From Micromonospora sp. WMMD882 (GTDB lineage Bacteria; Actinomycetota; Actinomycetes; Mycobacteriales; Micromonosporaceae), in the NCBI RefSeq assembly GCF_027497255.1, contig NZ_CP114903.1, positions 1,922,001-1,986,000 on the forward strand: 64,000 nucleotides of DNA, in the 5' to 3' direction. Both the position numbers and the translations under genes were made by a program. Below the pieces are notes generated by a model. The model ran no database searches, was not told the origin of the DNA, and saw nothing but the letters and a program-made list of their open reading frames with translations. Of this stretch, positions 8,528 through 16,728 are shown piece after piece. The stretch's first letter is position 1, and each line of letters opens with the position of its first letter.

Positions 8528-10057
8528 GTGCAGGCACCCGACGTCAGCGTCGTCGTCCCGGTCTACAACACCATGCCGTACCTGCGGGCCTGTCTGGCGT
8601 CGCTGCTCGGCCAGAGCATCGGCCACCGGCGGATGGAGATCGTCGCGGTCGACGACGGCTCCACCGACGGCGGCGGCCGACTGCTGGACCAGCTCGCCGC
8701 CCGGCACCCGGACACGCTGCGGGTGGTCCACCAGGCCAACTCGGGCGGACCGGCGACGCCCTGCAACCGTGGCCTGGACCTGGCGACCGGCCGGTACGTG
8801 TTCTTCGTCGGCTCCGACGACCTGCTCGGCGCGCAGGCCCTGGAGCGGCTGGTCGACGCGGCCGACCGGTGGGGCTCGGACGTGGTGCTCGGCCGGGCGG
8901 TGGGCGTCAACAGCCGGCACATGTTCCAGGAGATCTTCGCCGAGACCCGCGCCGACGTGGACCTGTTCGACTCCGCGCTGCCCTGGGCGCTGGCGAACAT
9001 CAAACTGTTCCGGCGGGAGCTGGTCGAACGGCACCGGCTGCGCTTCCACGAGGACATGCCGGTCCTCAGCGACCAGCCGTTCACCCTGGAGGCGTGTTAC
9101 CGGGCCCGCCGGATATCGGTGCTCGCCGACTACGACTACTACCACGCGGTCCGCCGGCTGGACGCCCGCAACATCACCTACCGAAGCCGGGTCGAGCAGC
9201 GGCTGCGCTGCGTGGAGCTGCTGGTGGACCGGGTCGCCGAGCTGATCCCCGCCGGCAAGCAGCGGGAGGCGGTGCTGCGCCGGCACTTCGGCCTGGAGGT
9301 GGCCCACCTGGTCGCCGACGACTTCCTCCGGCTGGACCGGCCCGTTCAGGAGGAGGTGTACGCGGTGGTGCGGCGACTGGTCGAGCGGCACCTCACCGAG
9401 GACCTGCGCGACCAGCTCGGCATCGAGACCCGGTTGCGGCTGGCCGCCGTCGGCGCGGGGCTGGACGATCTGCTGGCGGTGATCGGCCAGGACGCCGAAC
9501 GGGGGGTGCCGCCGACCGTGCTGGCCGGGGACCGCTGGTACGCCGGTTACCCGGTGTCCGGCCGACCGGCCTGGACCGACGTCACCGGGGACCGCGCCGA
9601 CTGGCTGGCCCGCCTCGACGCGGTCACCGTCACCTGGCAGGGCGCCCGCAGTCTGACGATCACCGCCCGCAGCCCGCACCCGACGCTGGGCCGGACCGTC
9701 GGTGGTCCGGTGCGCCTGCGCGCCGGCGAGGTCGAGGGCGCCACCCTGGACATCACCACCGACGAACGGGGCAGCCTGGTACGGGTCCGGTTCCGGGTGG
9801 ACGACCTGCTCGCCGCCAGCGCCGCCTCGGGGCAGCGGCATCCGCTGCGGACCGTGGTGGACGGGCCGGTCGGGTCGGGCACGGCCCCGCTGCGCGCCCC
9901 GGCGCTGCCCGCGGCCCGCCCCCGGATCCGGCGGCACGGCGCCCGCCTCTACGGGGTGACCACCGGGCGGGACGCCCGGACCGGGCAGCTCGTGGTGGCG
10001 GTGGCGCCGGTCACCGCCGCCCGGCTGGCCGCCCGGCTGCGCCGCCGGGGCCGGTAG
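8528..10057 (+). CDS. Family 2 glycosyltransferase with C-terminal extension
   Basis: 509 residues; GTG 8528 seven bases after AGAAGGAG. Residues 1-220 are a GT-A fold: VSVVVPVYNTMPYL, the nucleotide-binding AVDDGSTDGGG, and a DxD-like FVGSDDLLG. Conserved acidic/aromatic positions follow (EDMPVLSDQPF), as in bacterial GT2 enzymes that extend cell-wall or capsular polymers. The C-terminal 280 residues have no membrane segment and include a beta-rich stretch (about 330-500) of the kind found after such catalytic domains in teichoic-acid-type transferases. Substrate unknown. The frame stays open upstream but without similarity. Confidence 0.85.
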   Translation: MQAPDVSVVVPVYNTMPYLRACLASLLGQSIGHRRMEIVAVDDGSTDGGGRLLDQLAARHPDTLRVVHQANSGGPATPCNRGLDLATGRYVFFVGSDDLLGAQALERLVDAADRWGSDVVLGRAVGVNSRHMFQEIFAETRADVDLFDSALPWALANIKLFRRELVERHRLRFHEDMPVLSDQPFTLEACYRARRISVLADYDYYHAVRRLDARNITYRSRVEQRLRCVELLVDRVAELIPAGKQREAVLRRHFGLEVAHLVADDFLRLDRPVQEEVYAVVRRLVERHLTEDLRDQLGIETRLRLAAVGAGLDDLLAVIGQDAERGVPPTVLAGDRWYAGYPVSGRPAWTDVTGDRADWLARLDAVTVTWQGARSLTITARSPHPTLGRTVGGPVRLRAGEVEGATLDITTDERGSLVRVRFRVDDLLAASAASGQRHPLRTVVDGPVGSGTAPLRAPALPAARPRIRRHGARLYGVTTGRDARTGQLVVAVAPVTAARLAARLRRRGR

Positions 10058-10121
10058 ACCGGTGGGCACGGCACGAGCGGTAGGGTCGACCCCGGACGGC
10101 TGGTAGACCCGGGAGGCGGCC

Positions 10122-10619
10122 ACGGCCAGGGAGACAGGGCGCGCACTGGTCGCGTCCAACCGGAAGGCCCGGCACGACTACACGATCCTCAAGACGTACG
10201 AGGCGGGCATCGTGCTGGTCGGCACCGAGGTCAAGTCGCTGCGGGCCGGGCGGGTGTCGCTGGTCGACGCGTTCGCCCAGGAACGCGACGGCGAGATCAT
10301 GCTCCACGGGCTGCACATCGCCGAGTACGGCTTCAGCACCTGGACCAACCACGCGCCCCGGCGCACCCGCAAACTGCTGCTGCGCCGGGTGGAGATCGCC
10401 CGCATCCTGGAGAAGCTGCGCGACGGCGGGATCACGCTGGTGCCGCTGTCGATGTACTTCGACAACGGCTGGGCCAAGGTCGAGCTGGCGCTGGCCCGCG
10501 GCCGCAAGTCGTACGACAAGCGACAGGCGCTCGCCGAACGCGACGCCGACCGCGAGATCGCCCGGGAGCTGGGCCGGCGTCTCAAGGGCCGGCGGCAGGG
10601 TCACGGCCGAGGGCGGTGA
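10122..10619 (+). CDS. smpB: SsrA-binding protein SmpB with apparent ACG start
   Basis: SmpB binds tmRNA and delivers it to stalled ribosomes. The conserved core is unmistakable: [48 protein letters not shown] and RRTRKLLL, with the basic tail [10 protein letters not shown]. The expected N-terminus (M-A-R-E-T-G-R) is encoded from 10122, but that codon is ACG. An in-frame TAG at 10104 closes the frame upstream, and no ATG, GTG or TTG occurs before 10212, well inside the fold. GGGAGG at 10111-10116 sits five bases before the ACG, supporting it; CTG 10146 is the only alternative close to the core. From 10122 the protein has 165 residues, a normal length. Confidence 0.85.
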   Translation, partial: TARETGRALVASNRKARHDYTILKTYEAGIVLVGTEVKSLRAGRVSLVDAFAQERDGEIMLHGLHIAEYGFSTWTNHAPRRTRKLLLRRVEIARILEKLRDGGITLVPLSMYFDNGWAKVELALARGRKSYDKRQALAERDADREIARELGRRLKGRRQGHGRGR

Positions 10620-11842
10620 CCCCGTACCCGGATCCGCCGCCCGCCCGCGGGCCGCGGTCGTGGTGGGGCCGGCTGGCGGCGCTGGACCGGATCGCGGTCG
10701 GGCTGGCCCTGACCGGGGCGGTCTGCGTGCTGACCGGACTGCTCCCCCGGGCCGAGGCCGAGGCCACCCTGGGCCGGATCGTCCCGCTGCTGCTCTTCCT
10801 GGGCACCATCGTGGCGCTGGCCGAGCTGGCCGCGCTGGCCGGGGTCTTCGACGTCCTCGCCGCCCGGGCCGCCCGCGCCGCCCGGGGCAGTTACCCGACG
10901 CTGTTCCTGCTCTGCGTGCTGTTCGCCACGGTCACCACGGTCACGTTTAACCTGGACACCACGGCGGTGCTGCTCACCCCGGTCCTGATCGCCCTGGCCC
11001 GGACGGTGGCGGTGAGCCCGCTGCCGCTGGCGGTGACCACGGTCTGGCTGGCGAACACGGCGAGCCTGCTGCTTCCCGTGTCGAACCTGACCACCATCCT
11101 GGCGATCGACCGGATCGGGCTGGACCCGCTGCCGTACGTCGCACGGATGGCCGGACCGCAGCTCGTCGCGGTCGTCGTCACCGGCGCGGCGCTCTGGTGG
11201 TGGTACTGGCGGCCGGCCCGGCCGGCGGACGGCCGGTTCGCGGTGCCCACGCCACGCCGGCCGCCGGACCTGGTCCGCTACCGGATCGCGCTCAGCGGCT
11301 GCCTGCTCTTCGTGGTGGGCGTCCTCGCCGGGGCGCCGGTCGGGCTGGCCTCCGGCGTGGCCGCCGGGGTGCTGGTGGTCGGGTTCGCCGTCCGGGACCG
11401 GGCCGCGTTACGCCCGGGGTTGGTGCCGTGGCGGCTGCTGGTCTTCGTCACCGGGCTCTTCCTGGTGGTGCGCACCGCCGGCTGGTGGGGGCTGGACGCG
11501 TTGACCGGGACGTTGGTCGGCGCCGACCCGGGCACGGAGGGCGTGCTGCGGGCGGCCACGGTCGGTCTGGTCTCCGCGAACACGGTCAACAACCTGCCGG
11601 CGTACCTGGTCGCGGAGGCGGTGATCCCCGCCGGTCACCACGACCAGCTCCTCGCCCTGCTGATCGGCGTCAACGTCGGTCCGTTGGTCACCCCGTGGGC
11701 GTCCCTGGCCACCCTGATCTGGTACGAGCGGTGCCGCTCCGCCGGGGTACGCGTCCCGTGGGGGCGGTTGGCGGTGACGGGGGCGGCGCTGGCGGTCACC
11801 GGCGTGGCCGCCACCGTCGGCACGCTCCTGCTCCTCGGTTGA
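10616..11842 (+). CDS. SLC13/ArsB-NhaD-type permease
   Basis: 408 residues, starting at a GTG whose last bases overlap the smpB stop (GTGA), so it is coupled to smpB. About ten membrane segments are visible. The paired half-motifs [18 protein letters not shown] and [17 protein letters not shown], and later [16 protein letters not shown], are those of the ion transporter superfamily that includes ArsB, NhaD and SLC13 carriers. Substrate cannot be told from sequence; no arsenic genes are nearby. The link with smpB probably reflects gene order rather than shared function. Confidence 0.8.
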   Translation: MTPYPDPPPARGPRSWWGRLAALDRIAVGLALTGAVCVLTGLLPRAEAEATLGRIVPLLLFLGTIVALAELAALAGVFDVLAARAARAARGSYPTLFLLCVLFATVTTVTFNLDTTAVLLTPVLIALARTVAVSPLPLAVTTVWLANTASLLLPVSNLTTILAIDRIGLDPLPYVARMAGPQLVAVVVTGAALWWWYWRPARPADGRFAVPTPRRPPDLVRYRIALSGCLLFVVGVLAGAPVGLASGVAAGVLVVGFAVRDRAALRPGLVPWRLLVFVTGLFLVVRTAGWWGLDALTGTLVGADPGTEGVLRAATVGLVSANTVNNLPAYLVAEAVIPAGHHDQLLALLIGVNVGPLVTPWASLATLIWYERCRSAGVRVPWGRLAVTGAALAVTGVAATVGTLLLLG

Positions 11843-11938
11843 CCTCCGCCGACCGCCCGCCCCGACCGCCGCTGCGAGCTGCCGACCTCGACCGCCGACG
11901 CTGCGGCTGGTGAGCGCGACCCACGCACACCCTCCCGT

Positions 11939-12014
11939 TCCCTTTGCTCTGCGCCCAGACGCGCGCCGGCCGCCCGGCGTGCCGTGGCGCGCCGGCGGGT
12001 GCAGAGCAAAGGGA
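11939..12014. repeat. Long extragenic palindrome between convergent genes
   Basis: Perfect 14-base arms TCCCTTTGCTCTGC (11939-11952) and GCAGAGCAAAGGGA (12001-12014) face each other. The stem extends by three G-C pairs and a wobble, and an inner stem GCGCGCC (11961-11967) pairs with GGCGCGC (11986-11992). The element folds into a hairpin of about 76 bases between the convergent permease and TerC genes. It could end transcription from both sides or be a copy of a dispersed extragenic palindrome; its AT-containing arms differ from local composition. Confidence 0.8.
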
Positions 12015-12114
12015 GCAGGGCGGCGGCCCTTGGTCAACGCGGAGACGACGGAGGGTGACCGAGTGGGGGGTGGAAACGCTCCGTACCGTCGGAACCCGCC
12101 CCCGCCCGACGTCG

Positions 12115-13134
12115 TCAGGTCCGGTCGGTGACCACTTCGCGTTCGCCCGGCCCGGTCCGGCGGGTGGCCCGCAGGCTGGTCAGGGTCACCACCAGCAGCA
12201 CCCCGATGATCACGCCGAGCGAGACGAGCGTCGGGATCTCCGGCACGCCCGTCCAGATGCCGTGCGCCCAGTGCAGGCCGAGCTTCACGCCGATGAAGGC
12301 CAGGATGAACGCCAGGCCGTAGCTGAGGTGCACGAGCCGGCTGAGCGCGGCGTGCAGCACGAAGTAGAGGGCGCGCAGGCCCAGCAGCGCGAACGCGTTG
12401 GTGGCGAAGACGAGGTACGGGTCCTCGGTGATGCCGTAGACGGCGGGCACCGAGTCGACGGCGAAGACCACGTCGGTGGCGAGTACGGCGACCACGACCA
12501 GCGCCAGCGGGGTGAGGGTCCGCCGGCCGTGCTCCCGGATGACCATGCGGGTGCCGTGGTACTCGTTGGTGACCGGCATGATCTTCCGCAGCAGCCGCAC
12601 CGAGCGCATCTTCGAGATGTCCACCTCCTGCTCGTGGCCGGAGAGCGCGTCGCGGAGCAGCTTGACCGCGGTGAGGATCAGGATGATCGCGAACAGCAGG
12701 AAGGCGAAGTCGAGGGTCTGCAGGGCCGCCGCGCCGAGGGCGATGAAAACCGCCCGCAGCACCAACGCCCCGGTGATGCCGAACAGCAGCACCCGCTGGG
12801 CCAGCACCGTCGGCACCGCGAACGCGGCCAGCAGCAGCATGAAGACGAAGAGGTTGTCCACCGAGAGGGACTTCTCGACCAGGTAACCGGTGAGGTACTC
12901 GACGCCCTGCTGAGAGCCGAACCGGGCCCAGACCCAGGCGCCGAAGGCGAGCGGGAGGGCGACGTAGAACGCCGACCAGCCGAGCGCCTCCTTCATCGAC
13001 ACCTCGTGCGGGCGACGGGTGACCAGGAAGTCGAGCACCAGCAGGGCGAGCACGCCGGCGATGGTGACCGCCCACAGGGTGGGCGAGCCGACCGAGGACA
13101 GACCGGCAGCGGAAAGGTACGACATATCGCTCAT
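12115..13134 (-). CDS. TerC/Alx-family membrane protein (probable Mn2+ exporter)
   Basis: 339 residues; ATG 13134 preceded by GAGGAGG. About eight or nine membrane segments. The two signature acidic motifs are present, SLSVDNLFVFMLLLAAF and VVAVLATDVVFAVDSVPAV, which line the ion path in the TerC/Alx/MeeF family. Family members export manganese or metallate secreted enzymes. The gene sits behind a probable yybP-ykoY manganese riboswitch, which agrees with that role. It is monocistronic and convergent with the upstream permease. Confidence 0.9.
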   Translation of the reverse strand: MSDMSYLSAAGLSSVGSPTLWAVTIAGVLALLVLDFLVTRRPHEVSMKEALGWSAFYVALPLAFGAWVWARFGSQQGVEYLTGYLVEKSLSVDNLFVFMLLLAAFAVPTVLAQRVLLFGITGALVLRAVFIALGAAALQTLDFAFLLFAIILILTAVKLLRDALSGHEQEVDISKMRSVRLLRKIMPVTNEYHGTRMVIREHGRRTLTPLALVVVAVLATDVVFAVDSVPAVYGITEDPYLVFATNAFALLGLRALYFVLHAALSRLVHLSYGLAFILAFIGVKLGLHWAHGIWTGVPEIPTLVSLGVIIGVLLVVTLTSLRATRRTGPGEREVVTDRT

Positions 13135-13141
13135 GGAGCCT

Positions 13142-13167
13142 CCTCGAACACCCAACCATGTTCGAGG
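13142..13167 (-). promoter_or_regulatory. Ribosome-site-sequestering hairpin in the terC leader
   Basis: On the minus strand CCTCGAACA pairs perfectly with TGTTCGAGG across an eight-base loop; the second arm runs into the GAGGAGG ribosome site of terC. The first arm is also the 3' strand of riboswitch helix P1. So the two pairings exclude one another: ligand-stabilised P1 would leave the ribosome site free. Confidence 0.7.
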
Positions 13168-13260
13168 TCTCCTTCACCCACCGTTCGTGGGCAACCACCC
13201 GAGGTCCGCCCCTGGCGGCCGTACTGACCGGAATGGTTCGTGGGAAGTACTCCCCTCGCT
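13163..13260 (-). ncRNA. yybP-ykoY-type manganese riboswitch upstream of terC
   Basis: The minus-strand leader contains the two hallmark blocks of this class: GCGAGGGGAGTACTTCCC at its 5' end and AAGGAGACCTCG at its 3' end, which close helix P1 through CGAGG/CCTCG. Between them lie GGTCAGTACGG and repeated CCCACGAAC blocks. The class binds Mn2+ and typically controls TerC/Alx or MntP genes, as here. Recognition is by eye, without a covariance model. Confidence 0.72.
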
Positions 13261-13335
13261 GAGGCAAGGTTAGGCCAGCCTGCGGGAACCCGCCACATCG
13301 GGGCCGGAGAAGATCCACGGGCCCGTCCCCGCTGG

Positions 13336-14001
13336 TCAGTCCACGTGCCCCTCCTGCTCGTGGTCGGGGGCGAATCCGCCGTCGGCGCCCCCGTCGAGGT
13401 GCACGTGCTGATGCCCGAGCCCGGCGTCGATGTTGAGCTGGTCGAGCTGCGCGGCGGCCATCGACCAGGTGACGGTGACCGTCTTGTGCTGCCGCTCCAC
13501 CAGGGCGTACAGGACGCCGCGCCGGTCGGCGGGGAGGGCGCTGGCCGCCGCGTAGGTGTCGACGGCGACCGCGGCGCCGTCGACAGCCGTCCGGAAGCCG
13601 CCGCGTGCGACGTTGGTGCCGGTGCTGCCGGAAGGGTTGTCCGCGTGCCGCTGCTGCGCCTCGGCGACAGTGCGCTGCCAGGCGGAGACCCGCTCGGCCG
13701 GCGCCGGCTGCCCGGCCTCCAGCGCCGCGTCCAGCTCGGCCAGGAGCGGACCGAGCTGCCCACCGGTGGTCCGGGCCTGCTCGGTCAGGGTACGGATCTG
13801 CTCGCCGTCCCGCCGGGTCTCCTCCGCCCGCAGCTCCGCCACCGCCCGCTCGGTGGCGTCCGGCCGGCCGACCGCCCAGCCGACGAGGCCCCCGAGCAGC
13901 GCCGCCACCAGCACCAGCACCGCGGTGAGCAGCACCGCCCGGCGGTTGCCCGGCTGCGGCCGGGGCTGGGCGAACGAGGGCCTACCGGTACGGCGTGACA
14001 T
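13336..14001 (-). CDS. Membrane-anchored hypothetical protein with coiled coil
   Basis: 221 residues. A basic N-terminus (about 20 residues) is followed by one membrane segment (VLLTAVLVLVAALLGGLVGW). A probable coiled coil comes next, residues about 48-120 (ERAVAELRAEETRRDGEQIR...), then a folded region with QHKTVTVTWSMAAAQLDQLNI and a His/Asp-rich tail (GHQHVHLDGG). The layout suggests a single-pass protein with most of its mass outside the membrane. No catalytic motif is recognised. It is divergent from the racemase gene. Confidence 0.65.
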   Translation of the reverse strand: MSRRTGRPSFAQPRPQPGNRRAVLLTAVLVLVAALLGGLVGWAVGRPDATERAVAELRAEETRRDGEQIRTLTEQARTTGGQLGPLLAELDAALEAGQPAPAERVSAWQRTVAEAQQRHADNPSGSTGTNVARGGFRTAVDGAAVAVDTYAAASALPADRRGVLYALVERQHKTVTVTWSMAAAQLDQLNIDAGLGHQHVHLDGGADGGFAPDHEQEGHVD

Positions 14002-14155
14002 CGAACGTTTCCTTTCGCCGGACGACTGCGGTGAGGGTACGACTTCGATGCGGAGAAGGCCACAGATCCGCTCGGACGACCCGAACTTTCCTCCGGTCCC
14101 GGAAAAGCGTCGGGTGTCCTATGGTGTGCCGGGTGAGGGCAGAGGGAGCCGGCTG

Positions 14156-15343
14156 ATGGCAGAGGGAGACGCGCCCTCCGGCGCCCGCCCGGGCGTCGGC
14201 CCGCTGGCCGGGGTGCGGGTGGTGGAGCTGGCCGGCATCGGGCCCGGCCCGTTCGCCGCGATGATGCTCGCCGACCTGGGCGCGGACGTCGTCCGGGTGG
14301 ACCGCGCCGCCGACGTGCGCCCGGAGGCGTTCGGCGCGCCCCACCCGGACCTGCTCAACCGGGGCCGCCGGTCGATCGCGGTGGACCTGAAGAGCGCCGA
14401 CGGGCGGGACGTGGCGCGCACGCTGGTCGGCAGCGCCGACGTCCTCGTCGAGGGCTTCCGGCCGGGGGTGACCGAACGGTTGGGCGTCGGTCCCGCCGAG
14501 TGCCTCGCGGCGAACCCCCGGCTGGTCTACGGCCGGATGACCGGGTGGGGGCAGGACGGGCCGAACGCCCCGTACGCCGGACACGACATCGACTACCTGG
14601 CGCTGACCGGCGCGCTGCACGGCATCGGGCGGGCCGGGGCGGGCCCGGTGCCGCCGCTCAACCTGCTCGGTGACTTCGGCGGCGGTGGGATGCTGCTGGC
14701 CCTGGGCATCGTCTCCGCGTTGTACGCCGTCCGGGGCGGCGCGCGGGGGCAGGTGGTCGACGCGGCGGTCGTGGACGGCGTGGCCGTGTTGAGCACGCAG
14801 ATCCACGCGCTGCGGCGGATGGGGATGTGGCAGGACCCGCGCGGGGTGAACCTGCTCGACGGCGGCGCGCCCTTCTACGACACGTACGCGTGCGCCGACG
14901 GACGGTACGTGGCGGTCGGCGCGCTCGAGGAGCGGTTCTACGCCGAGCTGGTCCGGCGTACCGGATTCCCGCTCCCCCCGGACGAGGCGTTGGACCGTGA
15001 CGACCCGGCGAACTGGCCGGCGTTGCGGCGGGCCTGGGCCCGGCTGTTCCGCACCCGGACCAGGGACGAGTGGACGGCCCTGGTCGGCGACTCGGACGCC
15101 TGCCTGGCCCCGGTGCTGGACTGGGCGGAGGCGCCCACGCATCCGCACCTGGCCGCCCGGGAGGTCTTCGTGAGCCACGCGGGCGCGACCCAGCCGGCGC
15201 CGGCGCCCCGGTTCTCCGGCACCCCGACGGCGCTGCGTCGCCCGCCGCCGCACCCCGGCGAGCACACCGACGAGGTCCTCGCGGAGCTCGGCTACCCGCC
15301 CGAGCGGATCCGCGCCCTGCGGGCGAGCGCCGCCACCGCCTGA
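14156..15343 (+). CDS. Alpha-methylacyl-CoA racemase-like CoA transferase (CaiB/BaiF family)
   Basis: 395 residues; ATG 14156 after GAGGGAG. The protein shows GVRVVELAGIGPGPFAAMML and LGADVVRVDR at the N-terminus, RMTGWGQDGP, then GHDIDYLALTG, NLLGDFGGGG and LLDGGAPFYDTY. The His of GHD, Asp of GDFGG and Glu/Asp near GGAPFY match the positions used by Mcr/AMACR for proton transfer, and the position used as the transfer nucleophile in class III CoA transferases is not conserved in that form. It therefore probably epimerises 2-methylacyl-CoA esters in branched fatty-acid or sterol breakdown. It is monocistronic. Confidence 0.85.
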   Translation: MAEGDAPSGARPGVGPLAGVRVVELAGIGPGPFAAMMLADLGADVVRVDRAADVRPEAFGAPHPDLLNRGRRSIAVDLKSADGRDVARTLVGSADVLVEGFRPGVTERLGVGPAECLAANPRLVYGRMTGWGQDGPNAPYAGHDIDYLALTGALHGIGRAGAGPVPPLNLLGDFGGGGMLLALGIVSALYAVRGGARGQVVDAAVVDGVAVLSTQIHALRRMGMWQDPRGVNLLDGGAPFYDTYACADGRYVAVGALEERFYAELVRRTGFPLPPDEALDRDDPANWPALRRAWARLFRTRTRDEWTALVGDSDACLAPVLDWAEAPTHPHLAAREVFVSHAGATQPAPAPRFSGTPTALRRPPPHPGEHTDEVLAELGYPPERIRALRASAATA

Positions 15344-15344
15344 C

Positions 15345-15409
15345 CCCGGCCCACCGCGTGCCCCCGGGCCACCCCCCTGATCCCGGCCCACGCGTGCCCC
15401 CGGGTCACC
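15345..15409. repeat. Short tandem duplication between convergent genes
   Basis: Two near-identical copies of about 29 bases (15345-15373 and 15381-15409) share CCCGGCCCAC, GCGTGCCCCCGGG and CACC, differing by one inserted C and two substitutions. They fill the gap between the racemase gene and the convergent DUF2267 gene. No function is evident. Confidence 0.6.
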
Positions 15410-15412
15410 GCC

Positions 15413-15823
15413 TCAGGCCCGGCGGAGGGTGACGCCGGGCGCCATCGCCGGCTCCACCAGGTCCCGGTAGTCGCGGGGGAACTGGCTGGCGAGCTCGTCG
15501 AACTCGCCGCCGGTGACCGCCTCGCGCAGGGTGGTGAACACCGCGCGGATGCCGTCGCGGGCCCCGACCAGGTCCAGGTCGGCGCGGCGGCCGACCCGGG
15601 CCACGAACTCGGCCGCGCCGAAGCGTTCGGCGTACTCGGTGCTCGGGGTCTTGCGCAGCAGCGACTGCAACGGCTTCGGTAGTTGGGCGGCGAGATCCAG
15701 CGCCTCTCCGCCGGTCAACCGCTCGGACAGCGTCTCCAGGGTGGCGTGGCTCAACGTGACGGCCCGGGTGGCGGACGCCCCGGTGCGCCGGGCCACCTGG
15801 TCGACGAAGGTGTCGTAGTTCAT
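15413..15823 (-). CDS. DUF2267 protein
   Basis: 136 residues; ATG 15823 with GAAGGGAAA upstream. Two helical repeats of the DUF2267 type are present: MNYDTFVDQVARRTG with LETLSERLTGGEALDLAAQLP, and VARVGRRADLDLVGARDGI with LREAVTGGEFDELASQFP. Proteins of this family are small, cytoplasmic and often lie next to stress or transport genes; no reaction is known. Unlike the DUF2267 protein at 5176-5832, this one has no extra N-terminal region. Confidence 0.88.
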   Translation of the reverse strand: MNYDTFVDQVARRTGASATRAVTLSHATLETLSERLTGGEALDLAAQLPKPLQSLLRKTPSTEYAERFGAAEFVARVGRRADLDLVGARDGIRAVFTTLREAVTGGEFDELASQFPRDYRDLVEPAMAPGVTLRRA

Positions 15824-15950
15824 CCCGGCGTTTCCCTTCGGCTGCGGACGGACCCGGCGGGTACCCGGCGACGATCCGGGAAAACCCGTCCAGGCCGCGG
15901 CCGGCCCCCGCGGCGGTGGCGTGGTCACCGCTCCGGCTCGGGTGGCGTGG

Positions 15951-16616
15951 TCACCGCTCCAGCTCGGCGTACCAGCCCTCCAGGTCCACCCGGGCGAGCG
16001 CGCCGACCAGCCAGGCCAGCCGCTCGGACTCACCGCTGCCGACGAGTCCGGCCAGGTCGCCGGCGGAGCCTCCCAGTCCGAGCCGCCGGGCGGCGGTGAG
16101 CGCCCGCCGGTCGGCGACCGGCCCGACCTCCTGCCACAGCGCCTGGACCTCCCGGAGGAACAGTTCCACCACGGCGCGGTCCACGCCGGGCAACCCGGCC
16201 ATCAACTCCCGCTCCCGGGTCGGGTCGTGGTGGGCGACGGCCCGTAGCCGGCGCAGGTCACCCCGGTAGTCGCGCAGCACGGCCACGGCCAGCTCGCCGA
16301 GCCGGTCGGCGAGGACGTCCGGTTCCCGCCGGAACCCGGCCGCGCGCAGTACCCCGGCCCGCCGCCCGGGCTCGGACCGGGACAGCCGGGCCGCGCTGTC
16401 CCACCCGGCGTCGGCCAGCGCGCCGGTGGCGGCCAGGGCCCGCCGGAAGTCACCCGGCCGGGCCAGCAGCACCGCCATGACCAGCACCTGGAACAGGCTG
16501 CTCGGGTTGTTGGTCACCCGGAAGCCGTACGCCTCGGCGAAGCCCCGGCCGCTCCCGGCCAGCCGGCGGGCCAGTCGCTTCCGGTCCCCGGTCCGCGAGG
16601 TCACCGTCGTCGCCAT
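15951..16616 (-). CDS. HhH-GPD-like protein (endonuclease III-fold, catalytic residues degenerate)
   Basis: 221 residues from ATG 16616. The layout follows the endonuclease III/AlkA fold: NNPSSLFQVLVMAVLLARPGD resembles the first catalytic-domain helices and LMAGLPGVDRAVVELFLREVQ resembles the helix-hairpin-helix (LPGVG in true enzymes), followed by PVADRRALTAARRLGL at the place of the catalytic Asp. The Lys of bifunctional enzymes and the 4Fe-4S cysteines are missing. It may be a monofunctional or inactive member. No DNA-repair gene is adjacent. Confidence 0.6.
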   Translation of the reverse strand: MATTVTSRTGDRKRLARRLAGSGRGFAEAYGFRVTNNPSSLFQVLVMAVLLARPGDFRRALAATGALADAGWDSAARLSRSEPGRRAGVLRAAGFRREPDVLADRLGELAVAVLRDYRGDLRRLRAVAHHDPTRERELMAGLPGVDRAVVELFLREVQALWQEVGPVADRRALTAARRLGLGGSAGDLAGLVGSGESERLAWLVGALARVDLEGWYAELER

Positions 16617-16728
16617 GCCCGCGACTACCCGCGCCGTCGCCGGTCACTCCTACCCGCCCGCGCGGCCCAGCCGGGCGCTCCGGCCGGGGCGCTCAGCTCA
16701 GCCGGCTGCTCCGGCCGGGGCGCGCGGC

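Noticed and set aside
10058..12114. Search for tmRNA (ssrA) next to smpB
   Set aside because: The 64-base gap before smpB and the overlap with the permease leave no room, and the later intergenic region has no tRNA-like ends.
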